From Priestia koreensis (GTDB lineage: Bacteria; Bacillota; Bacilli; Bacillales; Bacillaceae_H): DNA of 64,000 nucleotides. The translations under genes were made by a program, and so were the position numbers. The stretch is taken from positions 496,001 through 560,000 of the forward strand of contig NZ_LILC01000013.1 in NCBI RefSeq assembly GCF_001274935.1, written 5' to 3'. Below, in pieces: positions 56,654 to 64,000 of the stretch. The notes under the pieces are model-generated. The model searched no databases. It saw nothing but the letters and a program-made list of their open reading frames with translations, and was not told the DNA's origin. Every line of letters begins with the position of its first letter. Positions within the stretch are counted from its first letter, which is position 1.

Positions 56654-57370
56654 TTACGTATGCCAGCCGCCGTTTACGGAAATCACTTGTCCGGTGATGT
56701 ACGAGGCTTTCGGTGACGTAATGAAAACGACGGTATCTGCAACTTCCTCAGGCTCCCCAATACGCCCAAGCGGAATCTCTTCCGCTATCATTTGCAGGTC
56801 CTCTTCTGTAAAATGGCTCATCATGTTGGTTTGAATCGCACCTGGTGCAATCGCATTGACTCGAATATGACTTGGTGCTACTTCTTTTGCAAGCGCCTTA
56901 ACAAACGAAATTTGCGCCCCCTTAACGGTAGAATAAAGCACCTCACAAGATGCTCCCGTTAATCCCCAAATAGATGACATCATTACAATATTTCCGCTTT
57001 GATTTTTGATCATATTCGGTAACAGACGTTGCGATAACTTAAACGGAGACGTGACGTGAAGATTCATCATTTCTTTCGTTTCAACGTCCGTCATATCCGT
57101 CACAAGGCCCACATAGCTATTTCCACTAATATAGACGATCGTGTGGATCGGAACTGAAAGCTGACTAATCAGTTCCTCTACTCCCTCATCGCTCGCCAAA
57201 TTCGCTTTTACAGTCAATATAGGGGTGTTGAGCTCTGTTTTTAGCTGATTAATGGCCTCTTCGTTTTGATGGTAATGGAGGACAAGTGAATAGCCTTCAG
57301 AAGCCATTGCACGCGCTACGGCCTGTCCTATTCCCCCGCTTGCTCCTGTAATGAGTACGTAACGTTCCAA
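56654..57370 (-). CDS. ymfI: YmfI, SDR-type EF-P 5-aminopentanone reductase
   Basis: A 238-residue SDR with the intact cofactor loop TGASGGIGQAVARAM, catalytic MMSSIWG Ser, YSTVK (Tyr, Lys) and the end YITGQVISVNGGWHT. In B. subtilis YmfI reduces 5-aminopentanone to 5-aminopentanol on Lys32 of elongation factor P. It is downstream of ymfF-ymfH, whose products are M16 peptidase-like. Confidence 0.9.
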   Translation of the reverse strand: MERYVLITGASGGIGQAVARAMASEGYSLVLHYHQNEEAINQLKTELNTPILTVKANLASDEGVEELISQLSVPIHTIVYISGNSYVGLVTDMTDVETKEMMNLHVTSPFKLSQRLLPNMIKNQSGNIVMMSSIWGLTGASCEVLYSTVKGAQISFVKALAKEVAPSHIRVNAIAPGAIQTNMMSHFTEEDLQMIAEEIPLGRIGEPEEVADTVVFITSPKASYITGQVISVNGGWHT

Positions 57371-57400
57371 CTCGCTCTCCTACTTTCCTTTTCATATCTA

Positions 57401-57431
57401 AAGCCCCCTATCGTTTCGAATAGAGGGCTTT
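57401..57431 (-). terminator. Hairpin after ymfH
   Basis: AAAGCCCCCTAT and ATAGAGGGCTTT form a stem with one mismatch over eight bases, between ymfH and ymfI; the T-run is short. Confidence 0.6.
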
Positions 57432-57439
57432 TGCTCATA

Positions 57440-58735
57440 TTATGCCTTTTGTTCTTTTGGTACAACCTGGCAGACAGTGAAGTTTTCTTCATCGATTACT
57501 TCTTCTACCACTTTTTGAATATCAGCTACTCGAAGCTCTTCAAGCGCACCAACCACGCCAAACAAATCCATATCGTTAAACGCATAGCGCGTAAACTGAT
57601 TGGCAATAAACTCAGGTGAATTTAATGAGCGTAAAAAGGCTCCAATTTTCTTTTTGCGAATGCGATCTAGCTCTTCATCCGTCATTGTTACACTCTTCAT
57701 TTCTAAAAGCGTTTTTTGCAGGCGCTCTGCTAGTTCGTCAGGACGGTCCGTGTCACCGCCGATAATCGCAAAGCCAAATCCGCCTTCTTCCGTGTAGTCG
57801 TACGAGAACGTCTCGTCAATCAAACCGTCATCATATAATTTTTCATAGTACTCGGAGCTTCGGCCAAATAAATAATCAAGTACGACGTTCATCGCTAGTT
57901 CGTGCGTAAGTAAGTCTTTACCTGAACGATTTGGTGATTTTGCTTTTACTCCTACAAGACATTTAGATGTTTGAACGGTCATCGGAATAACCTGTTTTTT
58001 CTTCGCGACGCTTGTTGGTTCATCGTCAAAATGACGATTAATATCATCTTGCTGCTTGTAGTCTTTTTTCGTTTGGTTGTCACGAATTTGCTTCATGACC
58101 TTTTCAGCATCTACAGGACCTACAACAAACAGCAGCATGTTGCTCGGATGATAAAACGTGTCGTAGCACGTATAAAGGTCGTCTTTTGTAATTTTTGAAA
58201 TGGAGTCGATTGTACCTGCAATATCAATTTTCACTGGATGATTATGGTACATGTTTTCAATCGTTCCAAAATACAAGCGCCAGTCTGGATTGTCATCGTA
58301 CATCGTAATTTCCTGTCCGATAATTCCTTTTTCTTTCTCCACCGTTTTTTCAGAGAAATAAGGCGTTTGTACGAAGTCCATCAGCGTGTCTAAATTCTGT
58401 TCAAAGTTTGACGTACATGAGAACAAGTACGCTGTACGCGTGAAAGATGTGAACGCATTAGCAGAAGCACCTTGCTTACTGAAATCTTGGAACACATCTC
58501 CATCTTCTTTTTCAAACAGCTTGTGCTCTAAAAAGTGAGCCACGCCGTCCGGCACGCGAATCATATCGTTTTGCATAAGTGGCACAAACTGATTGTCAAT
58601 GGACCCGTAGTTTGTTGTAAACGTCGCAAACGTTTTATTGAATTCAGGCTTTGGCAAGATATACACGCGCAAGCCGTTATCCATCTTCTCATGATAGAGC
58701 TCTTCTTTTAATTGTGTAAATGGGATTTTTTCCAT
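57440..58735 (-). CDS. ymfH: M16 family zinc metallopeptidase YmfH
   Basis: Start at 58735 (MEKIPFTQ) after GGTGAG gives 431 residues and a one-base gap to ymfF; a longer frame would overlap ymfF by 20 bases. The inverted zinc motif HFLEHKLFE (HxxEH, about residue 77) and the downstream Glu mark the active half of an M16 pair. The C-terminal half has the usual R/Y motif region. It probably works as a heterodimer with YmfF. The substrate is unknown; proteins of this pair often act on small peptides or modified cofactors. Confidence 0.92.
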   Translation of the reverse strand: MEKIPFTQLKEELYHEKMDNGLRVYILPKPEFNKTFATFTTNYGSIDNQFVPLMQNDMIRVPDGVAHFLEHKLFEKEDGDVFQDFSKQGASANAFTSFTRTAYLFSCTSNFEQNLDTLMDFVQTPYFSEKTVEKEKGIIGQEITMYDDNPDWRLYFGTIENMYHNHPVKIDIAGTIDSISKITKDDLYTCYDTFYHPSNMLLFVVGPVDAEKVMKQIRDNQTKKDYKQQDDINRHFDDEPTSVAKKKQVIPMTVQTSKCLVGVKAKSPNRSGKDLLTHELAMNVVLDYLFGRSSEYYEKLYDDGLIDETFSYDYTEEGGFGFAIIGGDTDRPDELAERLQKTLLEMKSVTMTDEELDRIRKKKIGAFLRSLNSPEFIANQFTRYAFNDMDLFGVVGALEELRVADIQKVVEEVIDEENFTVCQVVPKEQKA

Positions 58736-58736
58736 C

Positions 58737-60014
58737 TTACTCACCGCCCGTTCCACGTAAGAAATAAATGGTATCTAGATCAATACCTTCTGCTACTTTG
58801 ATGATTTCTTGTTTTGATACCGCATCAATACGCTTCAAATACTCTTCAATTGAAATATCTTGATTCGTTAACTCGTTGTGATACATAATTTCAACAAGTC
58901 CGCGCGCTGTATCAACTGTCTCAAGAAGCTGGTTATGAATGACTGCCTTCGTTTGAGCAACTTCTTCATCCGTAAAGTCACCTTTTTTCATCGCTTCCAT
59001 TTGCTCTTTAATAATCGTTACGGCCTGATCGTATTTATTCACTTCAATTCCTGACATAACCATTAAAAGTCCTTTATGGCTTTCAACACGAGATGCCGCG
59101 TAGTAAGCAAGGCTTGCTTTTTCACGAACGTTAATGAAAAGCTTCGAATGAGAGAATCCACCAAAAATGCCATTGAACACTTGTAGGGCAAAGTATTGCT
59201 TGTCGCTATACGTTACGTTTGTTCGGTAGCCAATATTAAGTTTTCCTTGTTTAATATCTTGTTCTTCAATCACTTCATTGACGTCAGATACTTTCTTGTG
59301 AACGAGTGGATCATGAGCAAGGCGCTCACGCTCGTTGAGTGGAAATTCGTTTTTAACGGTTGCGACAACGTCACTTACATCAATGTCACCAATAATGTAT
59401 AGATGAATATCGTCTTTGTTCAGCGCTTCTTGATAGTAGTTATGAAGACTCTCAGGCGTAATTCCCTCGATATCTTCAATGCGACCATTCACGTGCAAAC
59501 GGTATGGTTCTTCCTTACACATTTCTTCTACTAGGCGTAGATTTGAGTAGCGCATTTTATCGTCGAATACCGCTTGAATTCGTTGACGAAGCGCACGTTT
59601 TTCTTTATCAACGGTACTTTTCACAAACGCACCGTTTTCTGTCGCCGGTTTTAGCAACACTTCTGATAAAAGCGTGATCGCTTTTTTAAGAAGGGGCGTG
59701 GAGTCTTTTAAATATTTTTCGTTGGCGATGTCAATACGGAACGTAATTTCTTGATTTTCACCCTTTTTTGTTAAATCAACTTGAAGGGTAGCTCCGTAGA
59801 GTTCATCAAGATAAGCTCTAAGCTTCGTTGCACTCGGGTGTGTTTCGGTTGCGCTTTGAAGCACGTAAGGAAGCAGTGCACGAAGTGTGAACGTGTCTTC
59901 TTTCAATGGAGCTGTCATTTTTAAAATGAGCGTATTCGTTTTGTACTTTGTTGTTTCAATCGTATGAACGGTTACGCCACTAAGCGAATGTTTTTCTTCG
60001 TTTAGCAATTTCAT
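58737..60014 (-). CDS. ymfF: M16 family peptidase-like subunit YmfF (no zinc motif)
   Basis: A 425-residue M16-fold protein. It lacks the HxxEH motif at the expected site (the region reads LPYVLQSATETHPSATKL), like the inactive partner subunit of heterodimeric M16 peptidases. The C-terminal half carries IFGGFSHSKLFINVREKASL, the R/Y region supplied to the partner's active site. It is translationally coupled to ymfH. Confidence 0.9.
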   Translation of the reverse strand: MKLLNEEKHSLSGVTVHTIETTKYKTNTLILKMTAPLKEDTFTLRALLPYVLQSATETHPSATKLRAYLDELYGATLQVDLTKKGENQEITFRIDIANEKYLKDSTPLLKKAITLLSEVLLKPATENGAFVKSTVDKEKRALRQRIQAVFDDKMRYSNLRLVEEMCKEEPYRLHVNGRIEDIEGITPESLHNYYQEALNKDDIHLYIIGDIDVSDVVATVKNEFPLNERERLAHDPLVHKKVSDVNEVIEEQDIKQGKLNIGYRTNVTYSDKQYFALQVFNGIFGGFSHSKLFINVREKASLAYYAASRVESHKGLLMVMSGIEVNKYDQAVTIIKEQMEAMKKGDFTDEEVAQTKAVIHNQLLETVDTARGLVEIMYHNELTNQDISIEEYLKRIDAVSKQEIIKVAEGIDLDTIYFLRGTGGE

Positions 60015-60190
60015 TGGGATGGATACCCTCCTTTTATGTACAGTTCAAATTAGGTTCATCTGCTTATTGTTAGCTTTTACAAAAATTCTAGTCTTAAGAC
60101 TACTATATCGAAAGTTCGGAAAGATTTTCAAGAAAATGCAACTTTATTCATTCATTTATTCTATTCAGCGCATGCTTAACCTAGAAAAGA

Positions 60191-60220
60191 AAAAGGAGAA
60201 ATGGCGTCATTTCTCCTTTT
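60191..60220. terminator. Bidirectional hairpin upstream of ymfF
   Basis: AAAAGGAGAAATG pairs perfectly with CATTTCTCCTTTT over GCGT. It would stop minus-strand transcripts coming from the hypothetical gene and cob region before ymfF. Confidence 0.75.
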
Positions 60221-60267
60221 GTACGTACTATTGAACGAAAAACCTTCTACTGATTGGGACCTCCATT

Positions 60268-60380
60268 TCAGATTGCTCCGCTTTACTTAGAGCGAGCGAT
60301 TGGCTTCCTCGTCACTCGGTTTATAAGGGATCTCACCTGTCTCGCTCGTCCCGTAGGAATCTTCGCATCTTTCATTTCAG
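60268..60380 (+). repeat. Dispersed repeat, diverged copy
   Basis: A degenerate copy of the core of the 42.4-kb array (GGGATCTCACCTGTCTCGCT, CCCGTAGGAATCTTCGCATC), same orientation. The CTTTCC block is altered (CTTTACTTAGAGCGAGCG). Confidence 0.8.
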
Positions 60381-60497
60381 ACTTTTTTTCATTGGATAAA
60401 AAATAACTACCGTTTCCTGTCTTTCATTGATTCACTTGAAAAATAAGATTCTGAGTCGAGCTGGATCATCTGTTTCAAATAGTCCGGTATTTCGTTT

Positions 60498-60609
60498 CAG
60501 ATTGCTTCGCTTTCCACGGGGCGAGCGCTGAGCTTCCTCGTCACTCCGTTCCTGTGGGATCTCACCTGTCTCGCTCATCCCGTAGGAGTCTCGCATCTTC
60601 CACTTCAGA
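60498..60609 (+). repeat. Dispersed repeat, well-conserved copy
   Basis: A close copy of the array core (GCTTCGCTTTCCACGGGGCG, GAGCTTCCTCGTCACTCC, CTCATCCCGTAGGAGTCTCG), same orientation as all others. With the copy at 60268 it fills the gap between ymfF and the hypothetical gene. Confidence 0.85.
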
Positions 60610-60763
60610 CCTCTTTTCATTGAATGGGAACGTTCAAGAGAAGCGTGTCTTTCATTTCGAGACGATGTTCATTGGACGAATTAATAACCTTCATCACTTA
60701 GAATGCATATATTAGACGATCTCGATATTTATTTAAACAGCTTCTTTTAAATTAAATTACATT

Positions 60764-61015
60764 TTATTGCTGTTCTAAGTATTGTTTGTACTCAATGTAG
60801 TATTTTAGAGTTCTTTCATACTCATTAGACTTATTTGCATATATCGCATTAATTTTCTCTTCTATCTGTTCACTTAGTTGATGTTCGCCATTATAAATCT
60901 TTTTCTTCATCATACTTTCAAGCCTATTATTGTACTGAATTGCAGAAATATCTTTTAATTTTCTAGCGTTCTCAATTATCAGATGCCTATTCTTCAAAAA
61001 TTCAATAAAGTTCAT
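60764..61015 (-). CDS. Hypothetical 83-residue charged helical protein
   Basis: Start at ATG 61015 after GAGGGGAG; 83 residues. The sequence is hydrophilic and helical (FIEFLKNRHLIIENARKLKD, SEQIEEKINAIYANKSNEYE) with a Tyr-rich end. No domain is recognised. It is downstream of the cob genes with a gap of 54 bases, so it could be co-transcribed. Confidence 0.55.
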   Translation of the reverse strand: MNFIEFLKNRHLIIENARKLKDISAIQYNNRLESMMKKKIYNGEHQLSEQIEEKINAIYANKSNEYERTLKYYIEYKQYLEQQ

Positions 61016-61069
61016 GCAATTGTCTCCCCTCACATACAGATAAAAGTTACACTTTGTAATTTAAAATGA

Positions 61070-61600
61070 TTACTTCTCAATCCCCACAATCGCCGGAACT
61101 CCTTCATCATAGTAATGTTTGATTGGGTTCATTTCGGTGACGAGGTCTGCTAGGTCGATGAGTTGTTGTTTGGCTGAGCGGCCTGTGATGACGAGGTGCA
61201 TGTGCTCGGGACGATTTTTGATTAGGTGCAGCACTTCTTGCAGTGAAAGCACGTCATCGATAGGAAAACGCTCAATGGCAAGGGCGTTGTTTAGTTCGTC
61301 TAGGATGACTACGTCATAACCACCCGACATGATTTTATCTTTTGTGAGTGCCCATGCTTTTTGAAGAGCGTCGCGGTGCTCTTGGGGTGTTTTTGTCCAT
61401 GTAAAGCCGATTCCTGTTTGATACATATCGATGCCTAGTTTTTTTAACGAGGCCTGTTCGCCGGTTGTTCTGGATTTGATGTATTGAATAATGAGTACAC
61501 GCTTTTCTCTTCCAGCTGCTCGAATCGCAAGCCCCATCGCGGCCGTTGTTTTCCCTTTTCCGTCGCCTGTGTAGACGAGAAGACGTCCTTTGTCCTTCAT
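61070..61600 (-). CDS. cobO: Cob(I)alamin / cob(I)yrinate adenosyltransferase (CobO/BtuR type)
   Basis: A 176-residue P-loop enzyme that transfers the 5'-deoxyadenosyl group of ATP to cobalt. VYTGDGKGKTTAAMGLAIRA is the phosphate-binding loop, reversed relative to most kinases; VVILDELNNAL is the Walker B-like part, and LVITGRSAKQQLIDLADLVT with EMNPIKHYYDEG the end. It is the last enzyme gene of the cobalamin operon here, 79 bases after the SUMT gene. Confidence 0.95.
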   Translation of the reverse strand: MKDKGRLLVYTGDGKGKTTAAMGLAIRAAGREKRVLIIQYIKSRTTGEQASLKKLGIDMYQTGIGFTWTKTPQEHRDALQKAWALTKDKIMSGGYDVVILDELNNALAIERFPIDDVLSLQEVLHLIKNRPEHMHLVITGRSAKQQLIDLADLVTEMNPIKHYYDEGVPAIVGIEK

Positions 61601-61679
61601 TTCTCAATCTCCTCTTTCCTTCATGAGTCGTGTTATATACAGTAATCGCCCAGTGCTTTTTGAACACTGAGCGATCATA

Positions 61680-62456
61680 TTAATCTTCCTGCAAAAGTGG
61701 CGTTTGTGCTTCTTCAAACCACTGAAGCTTTTCACGCAGATTTACAACGTCCCCAACTAATACGATAGAGGGATGAATAATTGCTGCTTTTTTCACTTCC
61801 TCTTCAATCGTTAAAAGCGTCCCAGTGACCGTGCGCTGCTTTGTAGTTGTTCCCCAGTGGATAACCGCAACGGGTGTATGCGCGGAACGACCGTGAGCAA
61901 TTAGCTGCTGACAGATATGCGTTAAATTCCCAACTCCCATATAAAAGGCAATGGTATCAATTCCGTTTGCGAGCGCATCCCAATTGAGGTGATCAGCACC
62001 CTTTGATGCTCGACCATGTCCGGTCACCATCGCAAACGATGAACCATAGTCACGATGGGTAACGGGAATTCCTGCATAAGCTGCCGCTGCAATTCCTGAT
62101 GTGACACCTGGTATGATTTCATATTTAATGTCATTGTCTTTTAATACTTCGGCTTCTTCTCCTACTCGACCAAAAACCGCTGGATCACCGCCCTTTAATC
62201 GTGTGACCACTTTTCCTTCATTCGCCTTTTGTACGAGAAGAGCGTGGATCTCCTCCTGAATTAATTCGTGTTTACCAGGAAGCTTTCCGCAAAAAATAAG
62301 CTCTGCCCCTTCTTTTGCATGCATCAAAAGCTCTTGACTAATGAGGCGGTCATATAAAATAACGTCCGCTTTTTGAATGCATTCCAGTCCGTATACCGTA
62401 ATGAGCTTCGGATCTCCAGGCCCTGCCCCTACTAGATAAACGTGTCCTTTTGTCAT
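61680..62456 (-). CDS. cobA: Uroporphyrinogen-III C-methyltransferase (SUMT)
   Basis: A 258-residue SAM-dependent methyltransferase making precorrin-2. Motifs: VYLVGAGPGDPKLITVYGLE (N-terminus), CGKLPGKH, VTRLKGGDPAVFGRVGEEAE and PGVTSGIAAAAYAGIPVTHR. It commits uroporphyrinogen III to cobalamin or sirohaem. The start overlaps the cobT stop (ATGA), so a cobalamin role is the better guess. Confidence 0.96.
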   Translation of the reverse strand: MTKGHVYLVGAGPGDPKLITVYGLECIQKADVILYDRLISQELLMHAKEGAELIFCGKLPGKHELIQEEIHALLVQKANEGKVVTRLKGGDPAVFGRVGEEAEVLKDNDIKYEIIPGVTSGIAAAAYAGIPVTHRDYGSSFAMVTGHGRASKGADHLNWDALANGIDTIAFYMGVGNLTHICQQLIAHGRSAHTPVAVIHWGTTTKQRTVTGTLLTIEEEVKKAAIIHPSIVLVGDVVNLREKLQWFEEAQTPLLQED

Positions 62457-63517
62457 CGTACTTCCTCCTTTCTAACTGTTTTCTCTGCAATGCCTGCCGT
62501 TTCAAACGTGGCCATTTCGTTTAGCATGAGCGTTGCTGCCTGTACAATTGGAAAGGCAACGGCTGCGCCACTTCCCTCTCCTAATCGAAACCCTAATTGT
62601 AAAAGAGGCGTCTTATTCAGCATTTTAACGGCCGTTTCGTGACCTCGTTCTGCCGATGCATGTCCAACAATCATGTAATCATTTGAATTTGGCTCTAGTC
62701 GGGTTGCCACAAGTGCTGCGACTGTGCTAATGAATCCGTCCACCAAAACCGGAACACGGCGCGAAGCAGCCGCCATCATTGCCCCGGCCATCGCAGCAAT
62801 TTCAAAACCTCCCACTTTTGAAAGCACGTCTAGAGGATCATGACGATCTGGCTGTCTTTTTGAAATTGCCTCGGCAATAACGCGAGCTTTTACAGCAATA
62901 GCATCATTAGAAAGACCTGTTCCTGCCCCAACAATTTTATCAATCGGCGCATCACTGAGAGACGCTAAAATAGCCGTACTCGGCGTTGTGTTGCCAATCC
63001 CCATCTCACCGACAATCAAGCATTTCACACCGTGATCAATCATGACGAACGCGCGGTTCATCCCAATAGCAATTGCCGCTTCTGCCTCACTGCCAGTCAT
63101 TGCATCCTCTTTTAAAAAGTTCCGTGTTCCAAAGCCTACTTTCTCCACGTGAAGATCTGCATGTGATGCAATCTCAGCCGCTACGCCAACGTCTACAATC
63201 TCAAGCTTCGCTCCGATTTGGCGGCTAAACACGCTAATGGCCGCTCCACCTGTCAAAAAGTTCTGAACCATTTGGGCAGTCACTTCCTGCGGAAACGCTG
63301 ATACTCCTTCTTCGACAATTCCATGATCACCAGCAAAAATTAGCACTCCAGGTGGCGTGACAATGGGAAATGGCTTGGCTGTCATCGCCGCAATCTCGGC
63401 TGCAAGCTCTTCAAGTTTCCCTAAACTTCCAGGTGGCTTTGTTAATGTATCTATGTATTTTAACGTATCTTGTTTCACTGCTTTATTCAATTCCGGTATT
63501 TCGATGCGTATGCTCAT
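62453..63517 (-). CDS. cobT: Nicotinate-nucleotide-dimethylbenzimidazole phosphoribosyltransferase CobT
   Basis: I place the start at 63517 (MSIRIEIPE) after GGAGAGAC, giving 354 residues; the longer frame runs into cobQ. TKPPGSLGKLEELAAEIAAM, FAGDHGIVEEGVSAFPQEVT, GEMGIGNTT and the catalytic-Glu region near the C-terminus (GFRLGEGSGAA) are intact. It makes alpha-ribazole phosphate, the lower ligand precursor. It overlaps the end of cobQ by 35 bases. Confidence 0.96.
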   Translation of the reverse strand: MSIRIEIPELNKAVKQDTLKYIDTLTKPPGSLGKLEELAAEIAAMTAKPFPIVTPPGVLIFAGDHGIVEEGVSAFPQEVTAQMVQNFLTGGAAISVFSRQIGAKLEIVDVGVAAEIASHADLHVEKVGFGTRNFLKEDAMTGSEAEAAIAIGMNRAFVMIDHGVKCLIVGEMGIGNTTPSTAILASLSDAPIDKIVGAGTGLSNDAIAVKARVIAEAISKRQPDRHDPLDVLSKVGGFEIAAMAGAMMAAASRRVPVLVDGFISTVAALVATRLEPNSNDYMIVGHASAERGHETAVKMLNKTPLLQLGFRLGEGSGAAVAFPIVQAATLMLNEMATFETAGIAEKTVRKEEVR

Positions 63518-64000
63518 ATGAAGTCTCTCCTTTTTGAAACTGTTCCATTTGTTCCGTAATCCACTGAACGTCAACATGAGATCGAACATGATCTGCTAAT
63601 CGATCAAAGGCCTGTTCTCTCATCTCATTAAAGTTTACACGACCAGTGATAGGCGGTAAATGTTTTCTTTTTCTGACCTCATTTAAGAAGCGTTCCCGAA
63701 GCGCATCGTTATGGAAAATACCGTGAAAATAGGTTCCTAGCAAACCATTATTTCCAGAAATGAACCCTTCATTACGACCGTCTTTTAATGTAATAAAAGG
63801 TCGTTCTTCCGTTGAAAACGTGGACTCGCCCATATGAATCTCGTACCCTTTTACAGACAGATTCTCTCCCGTTGTCTCTCCCTCTGACCATGTTGTCACT
63901 TTTTCCTTGTTCATTACCGTCTGCATCGGAATAAGCTGTAGACCTTGTATTTGCCCGTACTCGGATTCAATTTGGTAAGGGTCCTGAATGTTCTCACCGA
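63483..64000 (-). CDS. cobQ: Cobyric acid synthase CobQ, C-terminal part (cut by the window edge)
   Basis: The minus-strand frame is open from the right edge to 63483, so the gene starts outside the window. The visible 171 residues are the end of the class I glutamine amidotransferase domain: ENIQDPYQIESEYGQI, VKGYEIHMGES, and GLLGTYFHGIFHND with the catalytic His. CobQ amidates four side chains of adenosylcobyrinate diamide. Its stop lies inside cobT. Confidence 0.93.
   Translation of the reverse strand, partial: GENIQDPYQIESEYGQIQGLQLIPMQTVMNKEKVTTWSEGETTGENLSVKGYEIHMGESTFSTEERPFITLKDGRNEGFISGNNGLLGTYFHGIFHNDALRERFLNEVRKRKHLPPITGRVNFNEMREQAFDRLADHVRSHVDVQWITEQMEQFQKGETSYEHTHRNTGIE

Noticed and set aside
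61600..64000. Cobalamin riboswitch for the cob operon
   Set aside because: Genes overlap or are tightly spaced here and the operon start is beyond the right edge, so no leader is in view.

Overview
The window comes from the chromosome of a low-GC, endospore-forming Bacillaceae bacterium. It carries sporulation genes (spoVK, cotE, spoVS) and core gene order seen in Bacillus: glnR-glnA, hfq-miaA, mutS-mutL, miaB-ymcA-cotE, spoVS-ymdB-rny-recA-cinA-pgsA-ymfM and the ymfF-ymfK block. The species cannot be fixed from sequence alone. No rRNA, tRNA, CRISPR array or transposase was found.

Positions 1 to about 19.2 kb are accessory. This part holds small membrane proteins, a YczE-type protein with a GNAT acetyltransferase and a divergent MarR regulator facing a perfect operator-like palindrome, and several gene remnants (614-937, 2912-3118, 3195-3400, 18840-19100). 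It also holds an EreA/ChaN-like protein and a quorum-sensing pair: a PlcR-like HTH-TPR regulator (5182-6105) divergent from a small exported-peptide gene (4758-4943) whose C-terminus, ELPFKH, resembles PapR. The centrepiece is a complete two-peptide class II lantibiotic cluster (6400-18553) of the lacticin 3147 / staphylococcin C55 type. The minus strand carries lanA1, lanA2, lanM1, lanT, lanM2, lanJ and a new small membrane ORF. The divergent plus-strand operon is lanR-lanI-lanF-lanE. Gene order matches ltnA1A2M1TM2J / ltnRIFE. Each LanM should dehydrate and cyclise one precursor, LanT should cleave the leaders and export the peptides, LanJ should reduce dehydroalanine to D-alanine, and LanI plus LanFE should give immunity under LanR control.

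Positions 19.3 to 42.3 kb are mostly housekeeping genes on the minus strand: glnRA with a promoter and paired GlnR boxes, ynbB, hflX, spoVK, hfq, miaA, an FtsW/RodA protein, mutSL, cotE, ymcA and miaB. Scattered among them are a TRIC-like channel, an SDR enzyme with an altered glycine motif, a DEDDh exonuclease, a racemase, an S9 peptidase and an ASCH protein.

Positions 42.4 to 43.5 kb hold a tandem array of five copies of a 226-bp unit. Its GC-richer core also occurs singly at 24.9 kb and twice at 60.3-60.6 kb, always in the same orientation.

Positions 43.6 to 60.0 kb carry korAB, an M19 dipeptidase, spoVS, ymdB, rny, recA (with a LexA-box-like site), cinA, pgsA, rodZ, ymfK, ymfJ, ymfI, ymfH and ymfF. 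After the repeats, 61.0 kb to the right edge is an adenosylcobalamin operon (cobO, SUMT, cobT, and cobQ cut by the window edge).
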